DNA of 64,000 nt from NCBI RefSeq assembly GCF_046156175.1, contig NZ_JAYLVL010000004.1, forward strand, positions 372,001 to 436,000, in the 5' to 3' direction. This document shows positions 26,831-36,344 of the stretch, in pieces; positions within the stretch are counted from its first letter, which is position 1, and each line of letters begins with the position of its first letter. A program made the translations under genes and the position numbers. The stretch is from Lacisediminihabitans sp046156175 (lineage in GTDB: Bacteria; Actinomycetota; Actinomycetes; Actinomycetales; Microbacteriaceae). The notes below the pieces were generated by a model. The model made no database searches. It had not been told where the DNA came from and was given only the letters and a program-made list of their open reading frames with translations.

Positions 26831-28045
26831 TCAGGAGTTCAGCGCCCGACGCGGCAGCAGGTGGTCGAGCGCTCCGCTGCCGCTATCGTCCACTTCGTTT
26901 ATGAATTTCACGTAGTGGGCGTAGAGGACCGAGGTGCCGTGTCCGTGACCGAGGTATTTGGCTGCGTACTCCGGGGAGATCTCCTTTGCGAGAAGCGTGC
27001 CGACTGTCCGACGAAGAGCGTGCGGCGTGATTTGCTCCAAGTCTTGGAGGTCGTCCTGGCTTCGAATCCTCCTCCAGGACCGACGCAGGTTCGCGGGCGA
27101 AACGAACCCGCCGGTGCGTGTGCTGAAGAGGATCTGGTCCGGTCCGGCGTCGCTGGTTTCGGACATTCGGTGCATCAGAACCTCGGCTGCGAAGGACGCG
27201 ACGGGAACGGTGCGGACAGAATTCTCGGTCTTGGGCCAAGCCTGGCGGAAAATTGGGCCGCGGTTCGGTACGACGATGGTGCCCGCGACGGTGACGGTCC
27301 ACGGCGCACCGTCCGCTGAAGGTGGCCGGACGTCGCGTCGGCGGAGGCCGACGACCTCCCCAATTCGAAGGCCAGAACCTAGGGCGAGTCGGATGACCTC
27401 ACCGAGTCGACCGTCCGGGCGCGGGCCGCGTCTATCCGGACTTTGCCCCCACGCGTCGATCGCCCCGAGCATTCGGTCAATCTGGGGCATCGTCAGAATC
27501 ACGATGTCGTATTTCTTGGCGGGCGGCGTGAAGGTGCTCGCCATGAAATTGTCGGGGATGGCCTTATGCGTGGCGGCGAGCTTCACCATCGCCGCGATGA
27601 GGACTTTTGCGCGTCTCGCCTCAGACGGCGCAGTTTCGTTGAGTGTGATCAGGAAATCGTCAACCACGACTATATCCAAAGCGTCGACCTGGAATGCGCC
27701 GAGTTTGGGAAGCAGATGGTTGCGTACCGTCGACTCGTAACGAGCCATGCTCTGGGCGCCGGCCTTCTTTTCGGCCACCTTGCGAGCCATGGTTTTCTCG
27801 ATGAGTTTCGAGACCGGGTCTAGTCCGCCTATGCGGACGGAGTCGCCGCTGACGCTTCCGTCGCCGCCCCTCAGGCGGTCAAGCAGGGCCGATGCGGCCA
27901 GCTCACGAGTCCTTCCGGCCTTCGTGACCTGTCGAGTTATGCCGGTCCGCGGGGAGCAGTACAGGGCCTTCGCGACCCATTTGTCCCCTTCGCCAGAAGT
28001 CGAGATGTTCCCCCAACTACCGGGCTTGAGCTTCGCGCGGGCCAT
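26831..28045 (-). CDS. tyrosine site-specific recombinase (integrase)
   Basis: A 404-residue phage-type integrase. An N-terminal arm-binding region and SAM-like core-binding domain (about 75-165) precede the catalytic domain. The catalytic residues are visible: Arg in GSGLRIGEVVGLRRRDV, His-x-x-Arg in TPHALRRTVG, and the His/Tyr pair in YLGHGHGTSVLYAHYVKF. It points toward tRNA-Lys, as is usual for elements using a tRNA 3' end. The ATG overlaps by one base the stop of the upstream excisionase-like gene. Confidence 0.93.
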   Translation of the reverse strand: MARAKLKPGSWGNISTSGEGDKWVAKALYCSPRTGITRQVTKAGRTRELAASALLDRLRGGDGSVSGDSVRIGGLDPVSKLIEKTMARKVAEKKAGAQSMARYESTVRNHLLPKLGAFQVDALDIVVVDDFLITLNETAPSEARRAKVLIAAMVKLAATHKAIPDNFMASTFTPPAKKYDIVILTMPQIDRMLGAIDAWGQSPDRRGPRPDGRLGEVIRLALGSGLRIGEVVGLRRRDVRPPSADGAPWTVTVAGTIVVPNRGPIFRQAWPKTENSVRTVPVASFAAEVLMHRMSETSDAGPDQILFSTRTGGFVSPANLRRSWRRIRSQDDLQDLEQITPHALRRTVGTLLAKEISPEYAAKYLGHGHGTSVLYAHYVKFINEVDDSGSGALDHLLPRRALNS

Positions 28046-28266
28046 CAGGCGGCGCTCCCGAGCGCCCAGGCGTCGAGTGCATCAGAGTGGTACCGAACTG
28101 CGCCTCCGAGTTTCAGAGCAGCGGGTCCCTGCGCGAGGTTCCGCCAGTTCCGGAGAGTTCTGGGTGATAGCTGCAGTCGCGCTGCAGCCTGCTCCTCGGT
28201 GAGGAAGGGCGAGCTAGTCGGCGACTCGTTTTCGAGGATGTGTTCGGCAGAGCTTGTGGTGTTCAT
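28045..28266 (-). CDS. excisionase-like helix-turn-helix protein
   Basis: A 73-residue protein with a MerR-like HTH_17 domain (FLTEEQAAARLQLSPRTLRN, then GGAVRYHSDALDAW). Proteins of this type serve as recombination directionality factors or small repressors next to integrases. Its stop shares a base with the integrase start (TGATG), so the two are co-translated. It is the first gene of the integration operon on the minus strand. Confidence 0.85.
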   Translation of the reverse strand: MNTTSSAEHILENESPTSSPFLTEEQAAARLQLSPRTLRNWRNLAQGPAALKLGGAVRYHSDALDAWALGSAA

Positions 28267-28621
28267 GGTTTGGCCTCCCGGCCTTTCAAGTACCGGATTG
28301 TCCCGCTACAACAGGTACATGCGCGGCACTCGCAAAGTCCGTTCATTGGGGTACGGGCTGCGGCTCCCCCACTCCGCCGATGGAATCGAGTCGACCAGCG
28401 CCGTCCAACTAGCCGAATTCCCTCATTCCTCACAGAAGCCCTGAATCGCTCTGCGGCGAGATCACCTTCACCCGCCCCATTGGTGCCTTCCACTTGCGGT
28501 CGTGGGGCCGTAGAAGGATGAGAGGCACGCCTCCCCTCCACCGCCCGTCTCGGTCCGTCACCCCTCGAGCCTGGGTTAGGCGGAAGTTGGAAGGGGAGTT
28601 GAGCGATACGGTTGGTCTCAC
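28267..28621. other. non-coding gap between integration module and methyltransferase
   Basis: 355 bases with no convincing gene. A nested dyad lies at 28290-28318: GTACC pairs with GGTAC outside, and TTGT (28298-28301) with ACAA (28308-28311) inside. It sits 24 bases upstream of the excisionase-like start and is a candidate operator. A TACGGT box at 28607-28612 lies 9 bases before the methyltransferase ATG, which has no ribosome site. Confidence 0.45.
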
Positions 28622-29710
28622 ATGACAATCAATCCGGTCCGGAAAGAGCGCGATACGGCCGGTGATTTGATTTCTTTCGTCCACGCTGATGCACGCGATG
28701 CGTTGGCGAAATTACCGGACAACTCTTTTGATTGCCTGATCACCGATCCGCCGTTTGGAATCGCCATAACGAAGAACGAGCGGGAGGTCGGACGACCGCA
28801 TTGGGACCGTTCGAGGATCGCGTTCGACAGGACGTTTTGGGCGGAAGCCCGACGGGTGTTGAAGCCCGGAGCTAATTTGGTGGCGATGGGGCATCCGAAG
28901 TCGTTTGCGCGAATGTCCGTCGCGATTGAAGATGCTGGTTTTGATATTGCAGACACAATTTCCTGGATCCATGGGCAGGGTTACCCTGCTGGATTCCGCC
29001 ACCTGGACGATGAGCTGAGGCGAGTTGGCGGGACTGCGATTGCGAGCGAGTACGAAGGTTGGGGCAACATGTTGCGACCGTCGTTCGAGCCGATCGTGCT
29101 GGCTCGAAATTTGGGTTCGAACGATTCGCTGCCAGCCCTCATCGACGCCGGAGGTGCGGGCGGTTTCAACGTCGACGCACTTCGTCTCCCGGTCGGCGGC
29201 GAGGAGCGGAGCCGCACTCCTGGGAAAGTGAACTTAACGGCGACTTGGCGGGTGAATCGGCCGGAGGGGAGGAAGTCATCACCGCCGCCGGCCGGACGGC
29301 TGCCGGGAAACGTCCTCCTCCAACACGCCGTCGGGTGTGATGAAGACCGGTGCGAAGAGAGTTGCCCAGTCGCGGAGATACGACGTCAGGGTCTCAGCAA
29401 GAGAGGGCGTAACGAAGATGCGTCCCGTTTCTATCGAAGTTTTTATCATCACCCGAAGGCGACCAGAGCGGAACGTCCAGAAGTAGATGGAATCACCGGT
29501 CCCTCGGTGAAGCCTGTGGGGGTGATGGAGTGGCTCGTGGCTTTGACGACGCGGCCAGGTCAGCTGGTGCTCGATCCATTCGCTGGCACCGGTACTACTC
29601 TCGAGGCCTGTGCCCGTGCTGGGGTGCGTGCGGTCGGGATTGAACGCGAGGCGGCCTATCTGCCGCTTTTAGAGTTGCGAATTGCCCGTCTCAACTCATC
29701 GCCGTCCTAG
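28622..29710 (+). CDS. site-specific DNA methyltransferase (adenine-N6 or cytosine-N4)
   Basis: A 362-residue methyltransferase with the beta-class order: catalytic motif IV DPPFG at about 42-46 (CLITDPPFGIAIT) precedes the AdoMet motif I DPFAGTGTT at 318-326. The central region is the probable target-recognition part. No cognate endonuclease is adjacent, so it may be an orphan, for instance protecting the element from host restriction. Base composition is visibly more AT-rich than the core region (many TTT, ATT and GAT codons), suggesting transfer. It is convergent with the large replication-like gene. Confidence 0.88.
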   Translation: MTINPVRKERDTAGDLISFVHADARDALAKLPDNSFDCLITDPPFGIAITKNEREVGRPHWDRSRIAFDRTFWAEARRVLKPGANLVAMGHPKSFARMSVAIEDAGFDIADTISWIHGQGYPAGFRHLDDELRRVGGTAIASEYEGWGNMLRPSFEPIVLARNLGSNDSLPALIDAGGAGGFNVDALRLPVGGEERSRTPGKVNLTATWRVNRPEGRKSSPPPAGRLPGNVLLQHAVGCDEDRCEESCPVAEIRRQGLSKRGRNEDASRFYRSFYHHPKATRAERPEVDGITGPSVKPVGVMEWLVALTTRPGQLVLDPFAGTGTTLEACARAGVRAVGIEREAAYLPLLELRIARLNSSPS

Positions 29711-29969
29711 TCGCACGACGAGTAGGTTCCGGCAAGATAATCGGGTCACAGGTGGGGCCCTGACAGGATCCGAACTACACAGTCGATTCGTCGATTGTGT
29801 CGCCGGGGGTCTTCCCGTGGACCGTCAGGAGCGGCATCTCCCCTTCAGCTTGGATGCACCTCAAGACGAAAGCTTCAAGATAGAGGGCGAGCGAGAGGTT
29901 GCTTCGCTCTGCACCGGCGCGAACGGCGTCCCTCACTTCGGGGATCACCCTTGTCTCGGCGTTGGTCGG

Positions 29970-32900
29970 TTACGCCTTCAAGGCCACCCCCGGGAGTGAT
30001 TCCGCCCCAATAATGCTGTCGAGGTGTACGGGAATTCCGGTCCGCTTCCGCCCGTCCACAACGAAGATTTTTGTGGGACGGCCGTCCTTGTCCAGTTTGC
30101 GCTTGAAGAAAATCGGATGGACGAGCGCTTCACTCCACAAGGCGAGCCACACCATTTTGGCGGATGAGCCGGGCGGGAGTGTGCGGCTGGAATACCTCTG
30201 CGCCAGGTCGAACGCGACAGTGGGGTCCAGCATGATCAGGTCCATGGGGCTGTTCTTCCCAGCCGCCGTGAGCACGCCGATTGCAGTTCCTAGCGGGCGG
30301 AAGTTGCCTTGGCTGTCGGCCTGCCAGCCAAGGGCACGGTTAGAACCGGCGTGGTCGCCGGTCAGGGGTGCGGCAGTTGTGTCGTTCGCGTTCAGGATAT
30401 GACCGCGACCGGCCGAAAGCAGGTCGCTGAGGGCGGCCAAAATTGCCCGGCCCGGCGTTGACTCACCCTGGCTCTGGAACGACACGGACAGCACGCGAGC
30501 AATCCGCTCCGGAAGGTTGTCGGCGGTCTCGGGCTCGAACATGGCGAGTAACCGGTCGTCTTCCACCATCTCGGCGAGAATGTTCAGCGGCGCGAGGCCA
30601 AGCATCAGGTCGACAGCCATTTCCACGTGGCGCGAGTCGGACTTGCCGTCCACCTTCACCTGGGAGATGACAGCGCGGGCAATGACTTCGAGGTCTTTCT
30701 TGATTGTCGCGATTTGCTCGAGGAGAACGTCCCAGCCGTTTAGCACGGCGACGTACTGCATCGCCTGAACTGCAGCCCGCATCAGCCGTCCTGGTGCACG
30801 GTTGTTGTCCCGGAACTCGTCCATGATCTCAACCGGTGTTCGCGCAGGCTGGCCCTCGAATTCGATTTCACCATCGCGGAGCGAGCCCCTGCCAAGGCTC
30901 AGAATCACCGAACGGTCACGGACGGAGTTAATAGTGTGTTCGTTTTCCGCGGTGGTAATCATCAGAGCGCGGGGGGTGAACACCTCCCGGGCCTTCAGCT
31001 CAGTACCGGAGCGACGCTTGGAAGAACCGTTGTGCACCGAACGAATGATGTCCCCGATTTTGGACTGTTCGAGGTCGTTCTGGCGCCGGTCGGGGGATGG
31101 GGCAAGGTCGTCCATTACCCAGATGTTGGTCTGGGCGATGGCCTGTTCGATGGACGTCCCGGTGTCCTTCATCGACCCGGGGAGCATCTTGTTGCTCCAC
31201 GTCTTGCGGGCCTGGTGGAAGGCGAGAATCTGGGCGACCGTCCACGACTTTCCCTGCCCGGGAGGTCCCTGGACATAGAGGTTCGTGGTGCATCGGACTG
31301 GGACCGCAGGTCGGAGGCCGGCGGCCATGACGACGGCGGCGATGTCGATGTTTGTCCATGGTGCGAGGGTGATGTAGTGCTCGTAGAGGGAGTTGAGGTC
31401 TTCGCGGACCTGAGCCTTCCACGCCTCGCCCATGACCTCGCCCTCGATTTCGGGAAGGCTGAATTTCGATGAGCCAGGCAGCACGACCTCATTGACTCCC
31501 GCTATCGTGCGCAGGCGGCTCGTTTCCGTAGGCGCAATCACGGTTCGGCCCGAAATGAAGGCACACACCGCGGTGCTCTCGACGGGCACCCACCCCATCG
31601 TCGACCACGCGACGTTCTGCTCCGCGGGCGTCTCGTTGTTGGCCTTGATTGCGGAAAGCCAGTCGGAGCCTTTCCGTGGTGGCCATTCCGGGTGCAGGAG
31701 CAGGCTCTTCGGGATGCTGGCGTGCCGCTTGTCCCACTCGGAAGGTGGGTACATCAGAAGGGTGGCCGGGCCGGTCACCTCGCCTGACGTGACAGTTCCG
31801 TCATCCTGAATCCACTTAAGCTCGATGCGGCACGTATCGGCGGTGGCGATGTCGGCTGGGTTGATGTTTTCGTCGAAGTGAGCGGTCTCAACCTCTTCCT
31901 CGGTGGGTGCGCGGTGGGTTTCCACCGCAACGACGCGACCGCCAATGTTCACCTGCACCTTCCAGTGAGCGGTCCCGGGGTACCCAGAGCCATCAGGAGG
32001 GCCCGCGACGTACTCCTGAACGGAGGTGCCATCCTCCGAAACCTGCCACGTCCCGACAGGGACGTCGTGGCGTGAGCGGGCGGGCGCATCCGGAAGCTCA
32101 TCCTTGATACGGGTGAGAAGGTCGTCCCATGAGCCGTGGCGGACGAGGAAGTCGTCGATGCCTACCTTCTCCGGCTTGGCTGAACCGGTGTCGGCGAGCA
32201 GTTCCACCATCTCACCGTCAGCGTCGACGCTCAGGTCGACGAGCTTCACGTGGGCCTTACGGCCTTCCGCGAATCCCCACAAGTTGTTCGCCTGGGACCA
32301 GACGTTCCAGTTGCTGTCGATGTCGCCGTCGAAGGCGAGGAGGAGCTGACGGCCGGACAGCTTGAGGCTGACCCAGACGTCGTTGCCCTTCCAGTTGCCC
32401 ACCCCTACGAAGGAAAGGATGGTCACCTGCTTGGATTTTGGGATTCCCATCATGATTGCGTGCAGACGATTAATCGCCTCCTCGCGGGATACCCTTCCCT
32501 TCACAAAGAGCTGCTCGTCAGTGACACCGTTCGCGCGGAGCAGCGCCGTCAGCGCGCTGTCTCCCTTGAGGACACCCTCAGTGATGAGAATCTTTGGCGA
32601 CGAGGTGAACCACTCCGCAGGTGTGGCCGGGTTGGTATCGATGACGCTTTGGCTCCCTACCAAGTTCTCGTACTTGAGGAGCTTCCCGGTCGTGGGGCTC
32701 TCGCGTGGGATGCCTGGACGAAGCTGCAGGCTGCTCGCAACAGGTGTCAGTCCGGCTGTGTGAGCGGTCGCGACTTGGTCGGCGCGATACCAGCGCACGA
32801 CCATAACGTCTCCGCGACGGGTCGCAGCAAGCACCTGACCATGCTGCTTGGAGTTGGCGGCACCGAGGCTATTGTGCTTCGCGAACTCAGCAACCTGCGG

Positions 32901-33059
32901 CTGCTCGAGAGTCTCGTAGCCGCGAGCGAGCGCGACCAGTGGGGCCACGCCAGAAGAGGCGAGTTTGTTGGCCCCAGAGAACGAATTCGCAGGGGCATAC
33001 GCGGAAGCGGTCCAGGGAGTGAGTGGGTGGGTGGGCTGGGTAGTTCGGAAGGTGGTCAT
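29970..33059 (-). CDS. large TOPRIM plus P-loop helicase-like protein (element replication protein)
   Basis: A 1029-residue protein. The N-terminal part (about 90-260) fits a DUF3854/TOPRIM-like fold: Glu161 in KILITEGVLKGDSAL and D244xD246 in LLLAFDGDIDSN. The second half has a P-loop ATPase: Walker A GPPGQGKS (598-605) and Walker B WVMDD (647-651), with flanking sequence like DUF927 or phage helicases. A TOPRIM-helicase fusion is the layout of primase-helicases of phages, satellites and integrative elements, so it probably starts element replication. It starts next to the GATCCC repeat cluster at 33.1-33.5 kb. Confidence 0.78.
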   Translation of the reverse strand: MTTFRTTQPTHPLTPWTASAYAPANSFSGANKLASSGVAPLVALARGYETLEQPQVAEFAKHNSLGAANSKQHGQVLAATRRGDVMVVRWYRADQVATAHTAGLTPVASSLQLRPGIPRESPTTGKLLKYENLVGSQSVIDTNPATPAEWFTSSPKILITEGVLKGDSALTALLRANGVTDEQLFVKGRVSREEAINRLHAIMMGIPKSKQVTILSFVGVGNWKGNDVWVSLKLSGRQLLLAFDGDIDSNWNVWSQANNLWGFAEGRKAHVKLVDLSVDADGEMVELLADTGSAKPEKVGIDDFLVRHGSWDDLLTRIKDELPDAPARSRHDVPVGTWQVSEDGTSVQEYVAGPPDGSGYPGTAHWKVQVNIGGRVVAVETHRAPTEEEVETAHFDENINPADIATADTCRIELKWIQDDGTVTSGEVTGPATLLMYPPSEWDKRHASIPKSLLLHPEWPPRKGSDWLSAIKANNETPAEQNVAWSTMGWVPVESTAVCAFISGRTVIAPTETSRLRTIAGVNEVVLPGSSKFSLPEIEGEVMGEAWKAQVREDLNSLYEHYITLAPWTNIDIAAVVMAAGLRPAVPVRCTTNLYVQGPPGQGKSWTVAQILAFHQARKTWSNKMLPGSMKDTGTSIEQAIAQTNIWVMDDLAPSPDRRQNDLEQSKIGDIIRSVHNGSSKRRSGTELKAREVFTPRALMITTAENEHTINSVRDRSVILSLGRGSLRDGEIEFEGQPARTPVEIMDEFRDNNRAPGRLMRAAVQAMQYVAVLNGWDVLLEQIATIKKDLEVIARAVISQVKVDGKSDSRHVEMAVDLMLGLAPLNILAEMVEDDRLLAMFEPETADNLPERIARVLSVSFQSQGESTPGRAILAALSDLLSAGRGHILNANDTTAAPLTGDHAGSNRALGWQADSQGNFRPLGTAIGVLTAAGKNSPMDLIMLDPTVAFDLAQRYSSRTLPPGSSAKMVWLALWSEALVHPIFFKRKLDKDGRPTKIFVVDGRKRTGIPVHLDSIIGAESLPGVALKA

Positions 33060-33118
33060 GCTGTCTCTATGCGCAGTATCGAGAATCGGCTGGAATCGCC
33101 GTGATTACTGGGCTGCGA

Positions 33119-33529
33119 GATCCCCGGGAGCCTCCATTCAGCCACGGACTCGGGGCGACGTGGATCGTGGCGGCACAAAAGCAACCGCATGTCGCCGGTG
33201 TCGCCGATTCCCGGCCGCTATCAGCCGGTGGGGCTCATCACAATCCGAACAGCGAAGCGGCCGGAGGTAAAATGATCCCCACCATCCCTGAGGATCCCAG
33301 GTCCCGGGGATCGTTAAACGCAAGCAAACAAAGGGATCCACTGCTGGAAGAAGAAAGAATCCCAAGATCCCAAGTTATTTGTATATATATGGAGGGTCGC
33401 GGCGACTGACCTCTTCGCTCTAACTATCTACCTGACCACTACTTGCGCTCCGCAATCCCGGGATCCCGGGATGCGTCCATAAATATGGCATTTGATCAGC
33501 AGTTTTAGTGATCCCTGCTGTTCGGGATC
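33119..33529. repeat. cluster of GATCCC/GGGATC motifs, possible iteron origin
   Basis: Exact GATCCC or GGGATC occurs at 33119, 33274, 33293, 33307, 33333, 33366, 33460/33462, 33510 and 33524. The copy at 33455-33472 is a perfect 18-base palindrome (ATCCCGGGATCCCGGGAT), and 33510-33529 is a dyad with 8-base spacer. Between them lies an AT-rich stretch (33373-33391, TTATTTGTATATATATGG). No gene is visible from 33060 to 33684. The placement directly upstream of the TOPRIM-helicase gene suggests a replication origin or a multi-site operator. Confidence 0.55.
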
Positions 33530-33684
33530 TGCGGGGACCAGCGAGATGGGGCGGTATCAGGGAGGTGCTGCTCAAAGATCGTCGGCGTCTTGCGCAGATC
33601 AGCGGATGAGGATCAAGTGAGTCACCATCTGGAAGACTCAACACCGTGCGCACGATGCGCGTAAGTCTCGAAGGGCAACACTCC

Positions 33685-35199
33685 ATGGTCACAGGCGAAC
33701 TGAAATCCCAGGTCGAGAAGGTCTGGAACGCCTTCTGGTCCGGTGGCATCGCCAACCCGCTCGAGGTGATCGAGCAGATCACTTACCTGCTCTTCATCAA
33801 ACGCCTCGATGACCTGCACACGCTGGCCGAGCGCAAGGGCAACACTCTCGGCACGCCCATCGAGAACCCCGTGTTCCCCGACGGCATGGATGACACGGGT
33901 CGCCGCCCGCGCCCCTACAGCGACCTCCGCTGGTCGCACTTCCAGAACTCCTCCCCGCAGGAGATGTACGACGTGATCGACCAAAACGTGTTTCCGTTCA
34001 TCCGCGGACTCGGTGAGACCGGGTCATCCTTCGCAACAAACATGAAGGACGCGCGCTTTACCATCCCGACTCCGGCTCTGCTGTCGAAGGTGGTCGACCT
34101 GTTGCAGGACATCCCGATGGATGACCGGGACACCAAAGGCGACATCTACGAGTACATGCTGAGCAAGCTCGCCACCTCCGGGCAGAACGGGCAATTCCGC
34201 ACCTCCCGCCACATCATCACACTCATGGTAGAGTTGATGGCGCCTACCCCGGAGGACACGATCATCGACCCCGCCGCCGGCACGGCTGGCTTCCTGGTGG
34301 AGGCAGGGGAGTACCTGCGCGAGCACCATCCGGAGATCTGGGCGGATGCCGCCAGCCGCGACCATTTCAACCGTCTCGCGTTCACCGGCTTCGACTCCGA
34401 CGCGTCGATGAGCCGCATCGGCAGCATGAACATGCAACTGCACGGTGTGGACAACCCCACCATCCAGCGCCGAGATTCGCTTGCAGAGGAGTATTTCGAT
34501 CCGAGTGTCGAGGGCAAGTACACGCTCGTGCTCGCAAATCCGCCCTTCGCCGGCAGCCTCGACTACGAGACGACCGCCAAGGACCTGCTCAAGGTCGTGA
34601 AGACCAAGAAGACCGAGCTTCTGTTCCTCGCGCTGACGATTCGTCTGCTGAAGAACGGCGGACGCGCCGCCGTCATCGTTCCCGACGGCGTGCTCTTTGG
34701 ATCGTCCAACGCACACAAGGCGCTGCGACGGATGCTGGTCGACTACCACAAACTCGACGCCGTGATCAAGCTGCCGAGCGGCACCTTCAAGCCGTACACC
34801 GGAGTCTCCACGGCGATACTGCTGTTCACCAAGACGAGTTCGGGCGGCACCGATAACGTCTGGTTCTACGACGTGCGCGCCGACGGTTTCAGCCTCGACG
34901 ACAAGCGCACGCCCACCGAGGCTAACGACCTCCCGGATGCACTAACCCGATGGTCAAGCCTGTCGAGACCCGACAACCCAGAACTTTCCCGCCCCAGGAC
35001 CGCACAATCCTTCCTCGTGCCCAAGGTCGACATTGTAGCTCAGGGCTACGACCTCAGCCTCAACCGCTACCGCGAGGTTGAGCACGACGAGGTCGCGCAC
35101 CGGGCCCCGGCCGAGATACTCGCCGACCTCGCCGCCCTAGAGCGCGAGATCACGGACGCGACCGCCGAGCTCGCCAGCGCTCTGAGTGCTCGCCGATGA
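33685..35199 (+). CDS. hsdM: type I restriction-modification methyltransferase subunit
   Basis: A 504-residue N6-adenine methyltransferase. The N-terminal HsdM_N helical domain (starting MVTGELKSQVEKVWNAFW) is followed by AdoMet motif I DPAAGTAGF (195-203) and catalytic NPPF (285-288). The ATG at 33685 has GAAGGG 8 bases upstream; a GTG at 33646 would add 13 residues. Its stop overlaps the hsdS start (ATGA). With HsdS it methylates the recognition site; with HsdR it forms the restriction complex. Confidence 0.95.
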   Translation: MVTGELKSQVEKVWNAFWSGGIANPLEVIEQITYLLFIKRLDDLHTLAERKGNTLGTPIENPVFPDGMDDTGRRPRPYSDLRWSHFQNSSPQEMYDVIDQNVFPFIRGLGETGSSFATNMKDARFTIPTPALLSKVVDLLQDIPMDDRDTKGDIYEYMLSKLATSGQNGQFRTSRHIITLMVELMAPTPEDTIIDPAAGTAGFLVEAGEYLREHHPEIWADAASRDHFNRLAFTGFDSDASMSRIGSMNMQLHGVDNPTIQRRDSLAEEYFDPSVEGKYTLVLANPPFAGSLDYETTAKDLLKVVKTKKTELLFLALTIRLLKNGGRAAVIVPDGVLFGSSNAHKALRRMLVDYHKLDAVIKLPSGTFKPYTGVSTAILLFTKTSSGGTDNVWFYDVRADGFSLDDKRTPTEANDLPDALTRWSSLSRPDNPELSRPRTAQSFLVPKVDIVAQGYDLSLNRYREVEHDEVAHRAPAEILADLAALEREITDATAELASALSARR

Positions 35200-36344
35200 C
35201 GTGGCGCGAGGTACCCCTCGGGAGTGTCGTCACCTTTCTAGATCACCTCCGAAGACCGATAACTGAGAAGGATCGGGTGCCAGGTCCCGTGCCCTACTTC
35301 GGTGCGAACGGACAACAGGACTCTGTAACTGGGTTCATCTTCGATGAACCACTCGTGCTCTTGGCCGAGGACGGAGGACATTTCGACGAGCGTGAGAAGG
35401 GAGTCGCCTATCCGATCTGCGGCCCGTCATGGGTCAATAACCATGCGCACGTGCTTCGTCCGAAACCGGAATTGAACATCGCTTATCTCGCCCGTGTTCT
35501 TGAGAATCGAAATCTGTTGCCCTTCATCTCGGGTTCGACACGAGGAAAACTGACTAAGTCGAGTGCCGAGCGAATTCCGATCCCCCTCCCACCCCTCCCC
35601 GAACAACGCCGAATCGCAGAGATCCTGGACCGCGCTGACGTCCTGCGCGCCAAGCGCCGCCAAGCGATGACTCTCCTGGACGAGCTCGCCGAATCGACAT
35701 TTAATGAAGTGTTCGGGAACATTGTCCGGAATGATCGAGGGTGGAAAACCGCGGTGATTTCTGACTTCGTAGCCGGGTTTACTACAGGCAAGAGCGTTGT
35801 CGGATCAGGAGATGACCGAGATGAACGGTCTCCACGGGTGCTGAAGATCAGCTCAGTGACGACCGGGACTTTTCTTCCGAACGAATCGAAGCCGCTCCCG
35901 ATTGGATATACACCTCTAAAGAGCCACTTCATCGAGCGGGGCGATCTTCTCTTCAGCAGGGCAAACACGGCTGAGCTTGTTGGCGCGACAGCGTACGTCC
36001 TCCACGCGGTACCCAGAGTTACTCTGCCAGACAAGCTCTGGAAGTTCGCATGGAAGCGAGATGGCCTCGTCGATCCAGTGTGGGTCTGGAAGGCGCTTTC
36101 GCGACCCGAGTTTCGGCGCGTTATCAGCGACCGAGCGACAGGAAGTGGCGGTTCAATGAAAAATATCTCCCAGCCGGTACTCCTAGGAATATCAATTGCT
36201 CTACCACCTTTCCAAATCCAAGAGGACTTCGCCCGGCGGATCCTTGAGATCGAGTGCCTGCGCGAATCACATTCAATTCACCTCTCCGAATTCGACGAAC
36301 TCTTCGCCTCGCTTCAGCACCGCGCATTTAGAGGAGAACTATGA
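35196..36344 (+). CDS. hsdS: type I restriction-modification specificity subunit
   Basis: A 382-residue HsdS with two target-recognition domains (about 1-125 and 180-345) and the conserved helical spacer between them (PLPPLPEQRRIAEILDRAD, about 130-150); a second conserved region is at the C-terminus. It sets the bipartite DNA target for the whole complex. The start overlaps the hsdM stop and the end overlaps the Mrr-like gene start (ATGA), so all three are co-translated. TRD codon usage is more AT-rich, as is common for exchanged HsdS segments. Confidence 0.93.
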   Translation: MTWREVPLGSVVTFLDHLRRPITEKDRVPGPVPYFGANGQQDSVTGFIFDEPLVLLAEDGGHFDEREKGVAYPICGPSWVNNHAHVLRPKPELNIAYLARVLENRNLLPFISGSTRGKLTKSSAERIPIPLPPLPEQRRIAEILDRADVLRAKRRQAMTLLDELAESTFNEVFGNIVRNDRGWKTAVISDFVAGFTTGKSVVGSGDDRDERSPRVLKISSVTTGTFLPNESKPLPIGYTPLKSHFIERGDLLFSRANTAELVGATAYVLHAVPRVTLPDKLWKFAWKRDGLVDPVWVWKALSRPEFRRVISDRATGSGGSMKNISQPVLLGISIALPPFQIQEDFARRILEIECLRESHSIHLSEFDELFASLQHRAFRGEL

